Shown: positions 30,755 through 41,245 of the stretch, in pieces
How the letters are laid out: each line of letters starts with the position of its first letter
How positions within the stretch are numbered: the stretch's first letter is position 1
Origin: Pseudomonas berkeleyensis
GTDB taxonomy: Bacteria; Pseudomonadota; Gammaproteobacteria; Pseudomonadales; Pseudomonadaceae
Assembly: GCF_014109765.1 (NCBI RefSeq)
Contig: NZ_CP059139.1
Coordinates: 1,240,001-1,304,000, forward strand
DNA length: 64,000 nucleotides
Reading direction: 5' to 3'
Made by a program: the position numbers and the translations under genes
The notes under the pieces: model-generated
Seen by the model: only the letters and a program-made list of their open reading frames with translations
What the model was told of the DNA's origin: nothing
Databases searched by the model: none

Positions 30755-33585
30755 CCGACTACAAAGCCACGCTGAACCTGCCCGATACTCCCTTCCCGAT
30801 GAAGGCTGGCCTGCCGCAACGCGAGCCGCAGACCCTGCAGCGCTGGATTGATATTGGTCTGTACGAAAAGCTGCGCAAGGCTGGCGAAGGCCGTCCGAAG
30901 TTCGTCCTGCACGACGGCCCGCCCTATGCCAACGGCAGCATCCACATCGGCCACGCGCTGAACAAGATCCTCAAGGACATCATCACCCGTTCCAAGACCA
31001 TGGCCGGTTTCGATGCGCCGTACGTGCCAGGCTGGGATTGCCACGGCCTGCCGATCGAGCACAAGGTCGAGACCACCTTCGGCAAGAACCAGCCGGCCGA
31101 CCTGACCCGCGAGCGTTGCCGTGCCTACGCTGCCGAGCAGGTAGAGGAGCAGAAGGCCGGTTTCGTTCGTCTTGGCGTGCTCGGTGATTGGGGCAACCCC
31201 TACCTGACCATGAACTTCGCCAACGAGGCCGGCGAGATCCGTGCCCTGGCGGAAATGGTCAAGAACGGCTTCGTGTTCAAAGGCCTCAAACCGGTCAACT
31301 TCTGCTTCGACTGCGGCTCGGCCCTGGCCGAGGCCGAAGTCGAGTACATGGACAAGAAGTCCGAAGCCATCGATGTGGCCTTCCCGGTCGAAGATGCCGA
31401 CAAGCTGGCCGCCGCCTTTGGTCTGTCCAGCCTGAGCAAGCCAACCGCCATCGTCATCTGGACCACCACGCCCTGGACCATCCCGGCCAACCAAGCTTTG
31501 AACGTGCATCCGGAATTCACCTACGCACTGGTGGATGTCGGCGATCGTGTACTGCTGCTGGCCGAGGAAATGGTCGCGAGCTGCCTGCAGCGCTATGACT
31601 TGCAGGGCGAGGTGATCGCCACTGCGCCTGGAGCGGCGCTGGAACTGATCAACTTCCGTCATCCCTTCTATGACCGCTTGTCGCCGCTGTACTTGGCCGA
31701 TTACGTCGAGCTGGGTGCTGGCACCGGTATCGTTCACTCGGCGCCTGCTTACGGTGAGGACGACTTCCACAGCTGCAAGCGCTATGGCATGAGCAACGAT
31801 GAGATCCTCAATCCGGTGCAGAGCAACGGTGTGTACGTCGAGTCGCTGCCGTTCTTCGGTGGCCAGTTCATCTGGAAGGCCAATCCGGCCATCATCGCCA
31901 AGCTCGAGGAAGTCGGTGCACTGCTCAAGCACACCACCATCAGTCACAGCTACATGCACTGCTGGCGCCACAAGACGCCGCTGATCTACCGTGCCACTGC
32001 GCAGTGGTTCGTCGGTATGGACACCCAGCCGAAGGCGGGCGGTACTCTGCGTGAGCGCTCCCTGGCGGCCATCGAGGAAACCAAGTTCGTCCCGGCCTGG
32101 GGCCAGGCCCGTCTGCACAGCATGATCGCTGGCCGTCCGGACTGGTGCATCTCGCGTCAGCGCAACTGGGGCGTGCCGATCCCGTTCTTCACCCATAAAG
32201 AGAGCGGCGAGCTGCACCCGCGCACCGTCGAGTTGATGGAAGAAGTCGCCAAGCGTGTCGAGCAAGAGGGCATCGAGGCCTGGTTCAAACTGGACGCTGC
32301 AGAGCTGCTGGGCGCCGAGGCCGATCAGTACGACAAGAGCCGCGACACCCTGGACGTATGGTTCGACTCCGGTACCACCCACTGGCACGTGCTGCGTGGC
32401 TCCCACGCCGAGCTGGCGCATGCCAACGGCCCGGCTGCCGACCTGTATCTGGAAGGCTCCGACCAGCACCGCGGCTGGTTCCATTCATCCCTGCTGACCG
32501 GTTGCGCCATCGACGGCCACGCGCCCTACAAGGAACTGCTGACTCACGGCTTCACCGTCGACGAGCAGGGGCGCAAACAGTCCAAGTCCCTCGGCAACGT
32601 GGTCGCGCCGCAGAAGGTGATCGATAGCATGGGCGCCGATATCCTGCGCCTGTGGGTCGCTTCCACCGATTATTCCGGTGAGATGGCTGTTTCTGACCAG
32701 ATCCTGCAGCGCAGCGCCGATGCCTATCGCCGCATCCGTAACACCGCGCGCTTCATGCTGGCCAACCTCAATGGCTTCAACCCTGCTACCGACCTGCTGC
32801 CGGCCGAGCAGATGCTTGATCTGGATCGCTGGGCTGTCGACGCCACTGCACGTCTGCAGGACGAGCTGACCGAGGCCTACTCCGAGTACCGTTTCTGGAA
32901 CGTCTACTCGAAGGTGCACAACTTCTGCGTGCAGGAGTTGGGCGGCTTCTACCTGGACATCATCAAGGATCGTCAGTACACCACCGCTGTCGACAGCGTG
33001 GCGCGTCGCTCCTGCCAGAGCGCGCTGTACCACATCAGTGAGGCGCTGGTGCGCTGGATCGCGCCGATCCTGGCTTTCACCGCCGAAGAAATCTGGCAGT
33101 TCCTGCCGGGTGAGCGTGACGAGTCGGTGATGCTCAGCACCTGGTATCAAGGGCTGGATCGCCTGCCGGAAGGCTTCGAGCTCGATCGTGCCTACTGGGA
33201 TCGCGTCATGGTGGTCAAGGCGGCAGTGAACAAGGAACTGGAGAACCTGCGCACGGCCAAGGCCATCGGCGCCAGCCTGCAGGCTGAGGTGACCCTGTTC
33301 TGCGACGACGCCAAGCAGGCCGACCTGGCCAAGCTGGGCGACGAGCTGCGTTTTGCCTTGATCACCTCGGCTGCGCAGACCGCCCCCCTGGCCGATGCAC
33401 CGGCCGACGCAGTGGTGACCGAAGTCGAAGGCCTGAAGCTGAAGATCCTCAAGTCTGCCCACGCCAAGTGTGGTCGCTGCTGGCACTTCCGCGCCGATGT
33501 CGGCAGTCATGCCGCTCATCCGGAACTGTGCGAGCGCTGCGTCAGCAATATCGAAGGTGTAGGCGAGGTTCGTAAGCATGCCTGA
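30751..33585 (+). CDS. ileS: isoleucyl-tRNA synthetase
   Basis: A 944-residue class Ia synthetase. The HIGH motif is in [15 protein letters not shown] (about residue 60); an editing domain follows with [19 protein letters not shown]; the anticodon-binding part includes [16 protein letters not shown]; and a C-terminal zinc site shows CGRCWHF and CERC. The KMSKS loop reads KQSKS here ([12 protein letters not shown]). Such a substitution is uncommon but the rest of the enzyme is intact. It overlaps ribF by four bases and lspA by eight. Confidence 0.97.
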   Translation: MTDYKATLNLPDTPFPMKAGLPQREPQTLQRWIDIGLYEKLRKAGEGRPKFVLHDGPPYANGSIHIGHALNKILKDIITRSKTMAGFDAPYVPGWDCHGLPIEHKVETTFGKNQPADLTRERCRAYAAEQVEEQKAGFVRLGVLGDWGNPYLTMNFANEAGEIRALAEMVKNGFVFKGLKPVNFCFDCGSALAEAEVEYMDKKSEAIDVAFPVEDADKLAAAFGLSSLSKPTAIVIWTTTPWTIPANQALNVHPEFTYALVDVGDRVLLLAEEMVASCLQRYDLQGEVIATAPGAALELINFRHPFYDRLSPLYLADYVELGAGTGIVHSAPAYGEDDFHSCKRYGMSNDEILNPVQSNGVYVESLPFFGGQFIWKANPAIIAKLEEVGALLKHTTISHSYMHCWRHKTPLIYRATAQWFVGMDTQPKAGGTLRERSLAAIEETKFVPAWGQARLHSMIAGRPDWCISRQRNWGVPIPFFTHKESGELHPRTVELMEEVAKRVEQEGIEAWFKLDAAELLGAEADQYDKSRDTLDVWFDSGTTHWHVLRGSHAELAHANGPAADLYLEGSDQHRGWFHSSLLTGCAIDGHAPYKELLTHGFTVDEQGRKQSKSLGNVVAPQKVIDSMGADILRLWVASTDYSGEMAVSDQILQRSADAYRRIRNTARFMLANLNGFNPATDLLPAEQMLDLDRWAVDATARLQDELTEAYSEYRFWNVYSKVHNFCVQELGGFYLDIIKDRQYTTAVDSVARRSCQSALYHISEALVRWIAPILAFTAEEIWQFLPGERDESVMLSTWYQGLDRLPEGFELDRAYWDRVMVVKAAVNKELENLRTAKAIGASLQAEVTLFCDDAKQADLAKLGDELRFALITSAAQTAPLADAPADAVVTEVEGLKLKILKSAHAKCGRCWHFRADVGSHAAHPELCERCVSNIEGVGEVRKHA

Positions 33586-34087
33586 GTCCTCGCGTTTCGG
33601 GCATCTGCCCTGGCTGTTGCTGAGCGTGCTGATCCTGGTCGTTGATCGTGTGACCAAGGATTTCTTCGAAGGCAGCCTGAACATGTACCAGCGAATTCAG
33701 GTCATCCCTGACTATTTCGACTGGACGCTGGCCTACAACACCGGCGCGGCATTCAGCTTCCTGGCTGATGCCGATGGCTGGCAGCGCTGGTTCTTCGCCG
33801 CCATCGCCATCGTCGTTAGTGTCGTACTGGTCATCTGGCTCAAGCGCCTCAAGCGCCACGAGACCCTGCTGGCGGTAGCGCTGGCGATGGTGCTGGGGGG
33901 GGCCTTGGGCAACCTCTATGACCGCGTGGTACTCGGCCATGTGGTCGACTTCATTCTGGTGCACTGGCAGAACCGCTGGTACTTCCCGGCGTTCAACCTG
34001 GCAGACACCTTCATCACCATCGGCGCCATCCTGCTGGCGCTGGATATGTTCAAGAGCGACAAGTCCGCGAAGGAGGCTGCGCAATGA
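33578..34087 (+). CDS. lspA: lipoprotein signal peptidase (signal peptidase II)
   Basis: A 169-residue inner-membrane aspartic protease that cleaves prolipoproteins before the lipid-modified cysteine. Four membrane helices are visible, with conserved [20 protein letters not shown] (first catalytic Asp) and [11 protein letters not shown] (second catalytic Asp). It overlaps the ileS end by eight bases and is followed by fkpB with an ATGA overlap, so ribF-ileS-lspA-fkpB is one translationally coupled operon. Confidence 0.97.
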   Translation: MPESSRFGHLPWLLLSVLILVVDRVTKDFFEGSLNMYQRIQVIPDYFDWTLAYNTGAAFSFLADADGWQRWFFAAIAIVVSVVLVIWLKRLKRHETLLAVALAMVLGGALGNLYDRVVLGHVVDFILVHWQNRWYFPAFNLADTFITIGAILLALDMFKSDKSAKEAAQ

Positions 34088-34521
34088 CAGACGTACGCAT
34101 CGGTCCGGACAGGGAAGTGACCCTGCATTTCGCCCTCAAGCTGGAAAACGGCGATGTGGTCGACAGTACCTTCGACAAGCAGCCGGCGACGTTCAAGGTC
34201 GGCGACGGCAATCTGCTGCCCGGTTTCGAGCAGGCGCTGTATGGCTTCAAGGCTGGTGACAAGCGTAATGTGCAGGTTCAGCCGGAGCAGGGGTTCGGCC
34301 AGCCGAATCCGCAGAATGTGCAGATCATGCCGCGCAGCCAGTTCGAGGGCATGGGGCTTTCCGAGGGGTTGCTGGTGATCTTCAACGATGCCGCCAACAC
34401 CGAGCTACCTGGTGTGGTCAAAGCATTCGATGACAATCAGGTCACCATCGACTTCAACCACCCACTAGCCGGTAAGGTGTTGGACTTCGAAGTGGAGATC
34501 ATCGAGGTCAAGGCGCTCTAG
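34084..34521 (+). CDS. fkpB: FKBP-type peptidyl-prolyl isomerase, SlyD/FkpB-like
   Basis: A 145-residue FK506-binding-like isomerase. FALKLENGDVVDSTFDKQPA, GDGNLLPGFEQALYGF and FDDNQVTIDFNHPLAGKVL mark the FKBP domain with inserted flap, as in SlpA/FkpB. It has no metal-binding His-rich tail, unlike SlyD. It is the last gene of the ribF-ileS-lspA-fkpB operon, next to ispH, the same neighbourhood as in E. coli and P. aeruginosa. Confidence 0.93.
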   Translation: MTDVRIGPDREVTLHFALKLENGDVVDSTFDKQPATFKVGDGNLLPGFEQALYGFKAGDKRNVQVQPEQGFGQPNPQNVQIMPRSQFEGMGLSEGLLVIFNDAANTELPGVVKAFDDNQVTIDFNHPLAGKVLDFEVEIIEVKAL

Positions 34522-34537
34522 TCAGCAGCACCTACCC

Positions 34538-34562
34538 TGTGGGAGCGGCTTTAGCCGCGAAA
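34538..34562 (+). repeat. REP element, GTAGGAGCGGCTT family
   Basis: TGTGGGAGCGGCTTTAGCCG followed by CGAAA, a single copy between fkpB and ispH; related to 4545-4601 and 9703-9725. Confidence 0.72.
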
Positions 34563-34659
34563 CCCTTGTTGTGGCCTGCACGTATTGCGCGCAGGCTGTG
34601 ACTTTCGGGATCGCTCAGTCGACTTGTTCCGATCCCCTGATTACACCGAGACGCCTTGC

Positions 34660-35604
34660 ATGCATATCAAACTTGCCAACCCTCGCGGCTTTTGCGCCGG
34701 TGTCGATCGTGCTATCGAGATCGTTAACCGTGCCCTGGAAGTCTTCGGCCCACCGATCTATGTGCGTCATGAAGTGGTGCACAACAAATTCGTGGTCGAA
34801 GATCTACGCGCCCGTGGTGCTGTATTCGTCGAAGAACTGGATCAGGTGCCAGATGATGTCATCGTGATCTTCAGTGCCCACGGTGTCTCCAAAGCCGTGC
34901 GTGATGAAGCCGCGCGTCGTGGTCTGAAGGTATTCGACGCCACTTGCCCGCTGGTGACCAAGGTGCATATGGAAGTGGTGCGTTACAGCCGCGAGGGGCG
35001 TGAGTGCATCCTTATCGGTCACGAAGGCCACCCAGAAGTCGAAGGCACCATGGGGCAGTATGACGCCAGCAATGGCGGTGACATCTACCTCGTCGAAGAC
35101 GAGACGGACGTTGCCGAACTGCAGGTGCGCAACCCAGATAAGCTGGCGTTCGTTACTCAGACGACGCTGTCGATGGACGATACCAGCAAGGTGATCGACG
35201 CCCTGCGCGCCAAGTTTCCCGCCATAGGCGGCCCGCGCAAGGACGACATCTGCTACGCCACGCAGAACCGCCAGGATGCGGTCAAGCAACTGGCCAGCGA
35301 ATGCGACGTGCTGCTGGTTGTTGGCAGTCCCAACAGCTCCAACTCTAACCGCCTGCGCGAGTTGGCTGAGCGCATGGGCACCCCTGCTTATTTGATCGAT
35401 GGCGCCGAAGACCTCAAGGCTGAATGGTTCGAAGGGGTGGGCGGCGTTGGAATCACTGCAGGTGCATCTGCCCCTGAAGTACTGGTGCGTGGGGTGGTCG
35501 ATCAACTGCGCGCCTGGGGTGCAGTAGGTGAGACTGAGTTGGATGGTCGGCCGGAGAACATTACGTTTTCGATGCCGAAGGAGCTAAGAGTAAAGCACGT
35601 TTAA
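34660..35604 (+). CDS. ispH: 4-hydroxy-3-methylbut-2-enyl diphosphate reductase
   Basis: A 314-residue iron-sulfur enzyme, the last step of the MEP isoprenoid pathway. The three cluster cysteines are in [20 protein letters not shown] and [10 protein letters not shown], and the substrate motif [10 protein letters not shown] is present. ATG 34660 starts at [11 protein letters not shown]; an upstream in-frame start has no support. The minor pilin cluster lies on the other side, with a shared terminator between. Confidence 0.97.
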   Translation: MHIKLANPRGFCAGVDRAIEIVNRALEVFGPPIYVRHEVVHNKFVVEDLRARGAVFVEELDQVPDDVIVIFSAHGVSKAVRDEAARRGLKVFDATCPLVTKVHMEVVRYSREGRECILIGHEGHPEVEGTMGQYDASNGGDIYLVEDETDVAELQVRNPDKLAFVTQTTLSMDDTSKVIDALRAKFPAIGGPRKDDICYATQNRQDAVKQLASECDVLLVVGSPNSSNSNRLRELAERMGTPAYLIDGAEDLKAEWFEGVGGVGITAGASAPEVLVRGVVDQLRAWGAVGETELDGRPENITFSMPKELRVKHV

Positions 35605-35621
35605 CGCCCCTCATTCTTGGA

Positions 35622-35653
35622 AAGAGAAAGCCGGCTACAGCCGGCTTTCTCTT
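35622..35653. terminator. terminator between ispH and the pilin cluster
   Basis: AAGAGAAAGCCGGCT and AGCCGGCTTTCTCTT around AC. The stem is perfect for 15 pairs and can serve ispH and the convergent pilE transcript. Confidence 0.85.
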
Positions 35654-35669
35654 CTATTATCGCTTTCTC

Positions 35670-36038
35670 TCACCAGTTACATTGCTCTGCTAGACTCCCG
35701 CCTCTCACATTTGCGGCAGTCAGAGTTAATGTGCCGGCTGCAAGTCTGCCAGTTGCTGTGGCAGTTAGGGTATAAGCAGTCGCAGTAATGTTACCCACTG
35801 CAATTGAGAACTCGCTCGTATTCTGGGGTAGGGCGTTGAATCCAACGTAACTGCCTGCGTTCTGTGCTCGTCGTCGATCGGCATTTGCCGCTGCCTGCAT
35901 AATTAGAGATTTCCCATCTTCGCAGGCCGCTCGATCAAGATACGCTGTGTAACTTGGTATTGCGATCGCTGCGAGAATGGCAATGATCACTACAACGATC
36001 ATCACCTCAATCAGTGTAAAGCCTTGTTGTCGTCTCAT
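35670..36038 (-). CDS. pilE: type IV minor pilin PilE
   Basis: A 122-residue pilin-like protein. The prepilin cleavage motif is QQGFTLIEVMIVVVIIAILA, cut after Gly with Glu at mature position 5, followed by a hydrophobic helix. A C-terminal cysteine pair (ACEDGK and EQCNW) resembles the D-loop of pilins. Two consecutive ATGs at 36041 and 36038 are possible; the second is better spaced from AAGGA. It closely follows pilY1 with no pilY2 between. Confidence 0.9.
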   Translation of the reverse strand: MRRQQGFTLIEVMIVVVIIAILAAIAIPSYTAYLDRAACEDGKSLIMQAAANADRRRAQNAGSYVGFNALPQNTSEFSIAVGNITATAYTLTATATGRLAAGTLTLTAANVRGGSLAEQCNW

Positions 36039-36047
36039 CATCCGTCC

Positions 36048-39000
36048 TTATTCTTCATCGATCCAATACAGACGAGGTGTCGGTGGCATCCAGATGCAGC
36101 GAGGGTTGTTATCGCAGCGGCACTTCTCGGGGTTAGCACTGGCTGCACAGATATCTGGGCCACTCCCACTCCCATTTGAGACGGGCACTAGGTCTGACGG
36201 ATCATGGTAAACCCAGCAAGCGTTACCAGCACAGTAAATTTGAGGGTTAGACGGCAGGCTACTTGCCTTGCTCTCTGTAAAGCGATCAATCGTCAGGCCG
36301 GTTGCGTCTCCCAACATGACCGTATAGGCACGAGATACACCTACTGAGGCCCGACAAAGTGTGGGGTTGCTTTGAGGTTCATAGGTGCTAAACAGAACCA
36401 TTCCATCCGCAACCAATGGCCGACTAAGTACTTTTTCGCCCGAACGTGGCAGGCGAATCATCCATCCATTCGTGTTGTTAGCGACGGCAGTGGCGACTTC
36501 ACTACTAGTTTGAGCGGCATTGCTTGTTGCGTCATAGAGAGAGCTTTCCGTCAGAGTCACTTCAGGCGCAGCTCCTTTCACTAAATGTGTCCGGAACGAG
36601 TAGAAACGATCCTCGATCACGCTATTCAGGGGGTGGCCACGGTAGCCGCTGCCAATGTTCACGGTCAGCATCTTAGTACCGTTGACGTTTAGCAGCGCAA
36701 GTTCTGCTTCATGGTAAAAGCGGCGAGCACTTTCGGGAGCTGTTCCTCCGATACTGGCTAATACTCCGCTTCCTCCATTGCCTGCAGGAGTAATAAGCGA
36801 GCTGCCACTGCTGCCATTGTTTATGTGGAAACGCCAGACCTGGCCGCCCATATCACCTACAAAAAACTGTCCAGCCAAACCTTGTGGGTTAACTACTGCG
36901 TTACCTGCGCTATCAGGCTGCAGTCCAACGACAGATACTCGTGCAGGAATGCTGTAACGCATCTGGTTCAGAGTGGTACTGTGCCCAGCGACATTACTGG
37001 CAGACCAGATGCGTGCGCCAGTTTTGGCATTGACGATATAGATTGCGTTACCGCGGCTATCGATAGTACGGACGTCTACATTGTCTTGGTTGGGATCGTA
37101 GCCGCCTCCAAATATAAGGACATCAGTAATGGTGCCGCCGACATTTATTTTGGTCTTTACAGGGGCTGACCAAGTCTGACCTAGCCTTTCAAAACCCGGG
37201 GTGATCCCGCCTTGGATCTTCCATAGCAATGTTGGTGATGAGCGGTTGGTAATATCTAGGGCGTAGATATCTGAGCCGCCGCGACCCATTGTGGCGTACG
37301 CGTAGACGAACTCGTTAGAGTTCAGTCCGCTGAGAGTATTACTTGGATTGCTAGGATCTTTGCCTCCAAAAATTACACCATTGCCATTGGCGTCATTAGC
37401 CCAAACGGTAACAGTATTATCCATACCATAGAGGCGAGGTTTAGGAGATGTAGATTTAGCGTTCTCTCGCAGTTGCTTTATATTAGGCAGTAGTACTTCG
37501 GGCATGAAGGCAAATTGTTCTGCACCTGTGCTGGTATTAAAGAGATGTACAAAACCTTCGTTTGTACCAATGATTGCGGATTGATCCTCGCTTTCGCAAA
37601 TATTCTGAGCGTTATAGCTGTTGCATGCATAGGTGATCAGCGTAGGAGTGGAGTGCAGCGGATCTCCTAGGGCTTTCCTGTCAAGAGCCGGTGTGCTTGA
37701 GTCTGCGCCACGAATGTAGCTGATCAGGTTGGCTCGATCTGTTGCATTGGTGACGTTGAGCTTTTCCTGAGTCAATGCAGCGTTGCCGGTTTCGATGTTA
37801 CTCAGCGCATTAGATGTCGGGCTGACATTAGTCAAAAGCTTTCGGCTGCCCATGGCTGGTAGCCGAGAGGCTGCCCCTCCTGCCGCAACGTTGCTTCCGT
37901 CCCGACTTGCCGACCACCAACTGCGGGCTTCAGCTTTGAAGAAACCTGTGTTGGCATCGATAGCAGGGGTATTGTCAGCGTCAGCTAGCCAGATGCGGCC
38001 ATTCTCGACCATCATTCGATAGCGTTTGAGGTTTCCGGGCCAGCGATCAGTATCTGATGGGCGAAATAGAGAGAAATAAACTTCGTCTTTGTTGTCTTGG
38101 CGGTTAAAAGTGTTAACAGCTGCACTGGCACTAACGAATGTTGTGTCTGTTGCGAGCACTTCTTGAATGATTTTACTGAATGAATCGGCCAGGGTTGAGG
38201 CGTCGTCCGCGGTATAGAACCCCCCTTTACCCTCAGTTGCCAAGTCCCGCAGAAATCTTTGAATCTGAGCAGACTCAGTTGGGCGTGCATTAAGCGCGAA
38301 GCCTACTGTGTGGGTGGTTATAAAATTATCACCCTCGAAACTAGACTGATCTTCGTTGGCCATCCATCGAACCAATTCACGGGCACATAGCTCATCGCTA
38401 TAACCAATTCCGCTGGTACTACAACTGGTTCCCGTCAGTGATGGGATGCCGCTGGTCGCAGCGTTGCTGGTGCCCTCTGGTTTACCGTCAGTTAGCAATA
38501 CCAAGTGAGTCGGTTGACATGCACTCGTGATTGGGCTTGTAACTCCAAATACCCCACTGTTGCCACGTTTTTCAGATAGATATCGTGCTGCGTCGTATAG
38601 CGCAGGAACAATAGGTGTTCCACCGCTAGCATTCATTTGCTGTACCAAGCCATCGACATGCTGTTTAACTGTGCGCGCATTGCTACCGAGGCTGCCGCTA
38701 GACAGCTTCATGCGCAGTTTTATTGCTTGAGTCGGGCTGCCATCAAAAGCATGGGTTGTGTAGTCATTGCCACTATTGGTTGCCTTTAGCATAACAGATA
38801 GAGAGTTACCATCGCTCCATCCGGATTTGGCAAATACGTTCTGTAAAGCTGTATTAAGGGCGGTGCCAGAGCATATGGTTCGTTCTCCGCTGAGAGCACA
38901 CGAGGGGCCTGTATAAGTCGATCGGCTGCTCAGGTTATTGTTGCTAGCCTGCAACTCACTGGAGTTGGCTGAGTTTTCTATGTGAAGCGTGACATTGGAT

Positions 39001-40748
39001 GTACCGCTGGTACCGCTGCGAGTGACAATGACCTGAGATTCAAGAACCTGGGCATTTCGTAAAACTGGCAGGTTCTCGAATCGGGCGGCAACAGTGACGT
39101 TATTACCAATGCTAAGTGTTGTTTGGTTTAGGGAAACGGTACTGCCACTTTGTCTTGCATCGTTCTTGGAACTAATGATTCGAGTTTCCAAAACCGGTTG
39201 TATGCATCCGTTATCTCCACCGCTGTAGGTAACTCGTAAAACTGGTCGTAGATTGGAGCCATCGACACTATAGGTAGTGCGTGAGCCGTCACCGCTGGTG
39301 GGTGTTACAAAGAATGCCATGGCGTTGTTTCCGCACCAGGCGGAATTATTTACGACTTGCTGTACTTGGCTGATAACACTTGGCCCTTCTAGGTAAGCGG
39401 GAGGGTTTTCTGTTCGCCATTCTTGGGGAGTCCAGTTCACTGCTCCAGTCTTTGCGCGGCCAGTAAAGTCTTCAGTTGTGTTGAATTCTGCAGCGTTTCC
39501 CGTGTTTTGTGCACTAATGGCGAAGGTGACCGGTCGGTCATCAGAGCCGGCAGCGACAAAGTCTAGGCGGGCTGATGTGATAGTCGCGCCTTGAGGGATC
39601 GCGACGTTTTGAAAGCGTAGGCCGGTAGTGCGAGAGTTATCTTCGTTGCCTGAGTAAGTTATGGTTAATTTGGGTGAGGAAGCGGTGTCACCAACGCGAT
39701 AGTAGTAGTTGGCATCGTTGGTGACACGAAACTCTAATAAAAGGTCGGAGATGGGGTCGGCGCTTGGAGTACTATTTTGTAGACTCTGTACTTCGCTGGT
39801 TAGGTCAATATTGAATGCAGTGTTGGCTGTCCAGTTGCTGCCGGCGAGTTTAGCGTTATTGTTGGCCAGGTTTCCAGTTGTAATGGTAGTGAAGTCACGA
39901 TCGTCTAGCAGCGTTGCATCATTAAGTGCTGCAGGAGTTTTGCTATTTTCAATCCGTACTCTAACGCCGGGCTTGGTTCCATTGTTTGTCTCTGGCGTAA
40001 CGGTCAGAGTGGCGCTTGTGATAGTAACTCCTTTTGGGATGTTCAGGTTTCGGAATAGAAAAAGTCCCGTTTGACCTGAGGATGTATTGTTGCGTGCGTT
40101 GAGTCTGGTTTTTGCGCCTGTGTCGCAATAGTCACGGGCTGTTCCAATCTTTACTGAGCAAGTGTATCCGCTTTTAAGATAGTAGCTGGAGTTATTGTTA
40201 GAGTATCCTTGATTGTTTGGGGTGCTGAGGTCGCGTATAACAGTATTGGTTGCAGGGCTTTTTATGTAACCCATTACCAATGTTGGGTTGTTGATGTTGG
40301 TGGATGATGGATTGGTTGTTTGGCGGGTGGCGTCATCTGCTGAGACCAGAATTTCTGGTGCCACAGAAGAAATGCCTAGTGTGTTATCGATGTACTCTAC
40401 TGGATAAACTAGGCGATCTTTATAGAAGTCCGTGCGGCTGTTGAGCGCCATCACTCCTATGTTAACACCGCTTGTAGTATTAAGGATCTCGTTGAAAGCT
40501 TCCTTGAGTACTGTCATGCGTGCGGGGCCGTGAGAGGCACTAGTTGGTGTGCTGTCTCGATCTAGCCTCCATGCCATAGAGCCAGAGTTGTCAAGAATAA
40601 AAAAAACGTTTGGCTTGATCGTGTCGTCAATGGCAGGGCCGCCGAAGAATACCTCGGTATCATCTGCATGACTCAGTGCACTTGATAAAATAAGTGCGCT
40701 GGCCAGTGCTGAAGTAGCAAAAACGCGCAATTGGTTCAGGCGTTTCAT
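36048..40748 (-). CDS. pilY1: type IV pilus tip adhesin PilY1, long form with repeat insertion
   Basis: A 1566-residue secreted protein, against about 1160 in P. aeruginosa PilY1. A signal peptide (MKRLNQLRVFATSALASALI onward) precedes a von Willebrand A domain with MIDAS DNSGSM at residues 53-58. That domain is interrupted: its later parts (SGGTPIVPALYDAARYL about 710, LLTDGKPEG about 752) come after about 500 inserted residues holding three beta-sandwich-like repeats starting near 229, 379 and 556. The C-terminal PilY beta-propeller follows (GDPLHSTPTLI, IIGTNEGFVHLFN). GAGGA precedes ATG 40748. The protein works in pilus assembly, adhesion and surface sensing. Confidence 0.93.
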   Translation of the reverse strand: MKRLNQLRVFATSALASALILSSALSHADDTEVFFGGPAIDDTIKPNVFFILDNSGSMAWRLDRDSTPTSASHGPARMTVLKEAFNEILNTTSGVNIGVMALNSRTDFYKDRLVYPVEYIDNTLGISSVAPEILVSADDATRQTTNPSSTNINNPTLVMGYIKSPATNTVIRDLSTPNNQGYSNNNSSYYLKSGYTCSVKIGTARDYCDTGAKTRLNARNNTSSGQTGLFLFRNLNIPKGVTITSATLTVTPETNNGTKPGVRVRIENSKTPAALNDATLLDDRDFTTITTGNLANNNAKLAGSNWTANTAFNIDLTSEVQSLQNSTPSADPISDLLLEFRVTNDANYYYRVGDTASSPKLTITYSGNEDNSRTTGLRFQNVAIPQGATITSARLDFVAAGSDDRPVTFAISAQNTGNAAEFNTTEDFTGRAKTGAVNWTPQEWRTENPPAYLEGPSVISQVQQVVNNSAWCGNNAMAFFVTPTSGDGSRTTYSVDGSNLRPVLRVTYSGGDNGCIQPVLETRIISSKNDARQSGSTVSLNQTTLSIGNNVTVAARFENLPVLRNAQVLESQVIVTRSGTSGTSNVTLHIENSANSSELQASNNNLSSRSTYTGPSCALSGERTICSGTALNTALQNVFAKSGWSDGNSLSVMLKATNSGNDYTTHAFDGSPTQAIKLRMKLSSGSLGSNARTVKQHVDGLVQQMNASGGTPIVPALYDAARYLSEKRGNSGVFGVTSPITSACQPTHLVLLTDGKPEGTSNAATSGIPSLTGTSCSTSGIGYSDELCARELVRWMANEDQSSFEGDNFITTHTVGFALNARPTESAQIQRFLRDLATEGKGGFYTADDASTLADSFSKIIQEVLATDTTFVSASAAVNTFNRQDNKDEVYFSLFRPSDTDRWPGNLKRYRMMVENGRIWLADADNTPAIDANTGFFKAEARSWWSASRDGSNVAAGGAASRLPAMGSRKLLTNVSPTSNALSNIETGNAALTQEKLNVTNATDRANLISYIRGADSSTPALDRKALGDPLHSTPTLITYACNSYNAQNICESEDQSAIIGTNEGFVHLFNTSTGAEQFAFMPEVLLPNIKQLRENAKSTSPKPRLYGMDNTVTVWANDANGNGVIFGGKDPSNPSNTLSGLNSNEFVYAYATMGRGGSDIYALDITNRSSPTLLWKIQGGITPGFERLGQTWSAPVKTKINVGGTITDVLIFGGGYDPNQDNVDVRTIDSRGNAIYIVNAKTGARIWSASNVAGHSTTLNQMRYSIPARVSVVGLQPDSAGNAVVNPQGLAGQFFVGDMGGQVWRFHINNGSSGSSLITPAGNGGSGVLASIGGTAPESARRFYHEAELALLNVNGTKMLTVNIGSGYRGHPLNSVIEDRFYSFRTHLVKGAAPEVTLTESSLYDATSNAAQTSSEVATAVANNTNGWMIRLPRSGEKVLSRPLVADGMVLFSTYEPQSNPTLCRASVGVSRAYTVMLGDATGLTIDRFTESKASSLPSNPQIYCAGNACWVYHDPSDLVPVSNGSGSGPDICAASANPEKCRCDNNPRCIWMPPTPRLYWIDEE

Positions 40749-40798
40749 GGAGATGTCCTCAAATACTGCCACGCAGTCGTGATGAATAAGTGCGAAGA

Positions 40799-41245
40799 TT
40801 AATTGTTGGAGCTAAAGCTTCGATTCTGAAAGCCTTGTCGATGAGCGGCGCTAACATTGCAGTCGCCTCCATTGCTTCCGCAGGCTTCCCCGACACTACG
40901 TACTTCGAAACGGTAGACTCGGAGGCCGGGTTCAGTAATGCCCATTCCTTCGGAGAGAGGCAGGTTGGTCGCTAAGCTAGGAGACGCTTGAAACTGCCAA
41001 TGTGGGCTGTCTCCATCTACTACGCCAACTAGGCTTGGGTCAGCATCGGTACGCGAGAAATAGTCATTGGCCCAGCGCTGCAAGCCACTTTCTGCCGCTT
41101 GAAATGCGGTATTCTGCTGTTGGCTATTGGAGGAAATACGTAGCTGCAAATTGGATTGCGAGGCTGCGGTTATTGCAATGATGGTGAGCATAAGTAGTAA
41201 TACCAAACTGACCAGTAATACCATGCCTTGCTGTTTAGGCTTCAT
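40799..41245 (-). CDS. pilX: type IV minor pilin PilX
   Basis: A 148-residue minor pilin. MKPKQQGMVLLVSLVLLLML has the PilX-type leader with Gly before the hydrophobic helix and lacks the usual Glu5 motif. The body contains AFQAAESGLQRWANDYFS, a family marker. It is shorter than the roughly 195-residue P. aeruginosa PilX, mainly in the globular domain. It overlaps pilW by four bases and precedes pilY1. Confidence 0.85.
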   Translation of the reverse strand: MKPKQQGMVLLVSLVLLLMLTIIAITAASQSNLQLRISSNSQQQNTAFQAAESGLQRWANDYFSRTDADPSLVGVVDGDSPHWQFQASPSLATNLPLSEGMGITEPGLRVYRFEVRSVGEACGSNGGDCNVSAAHRQGFQNRSFSSNN

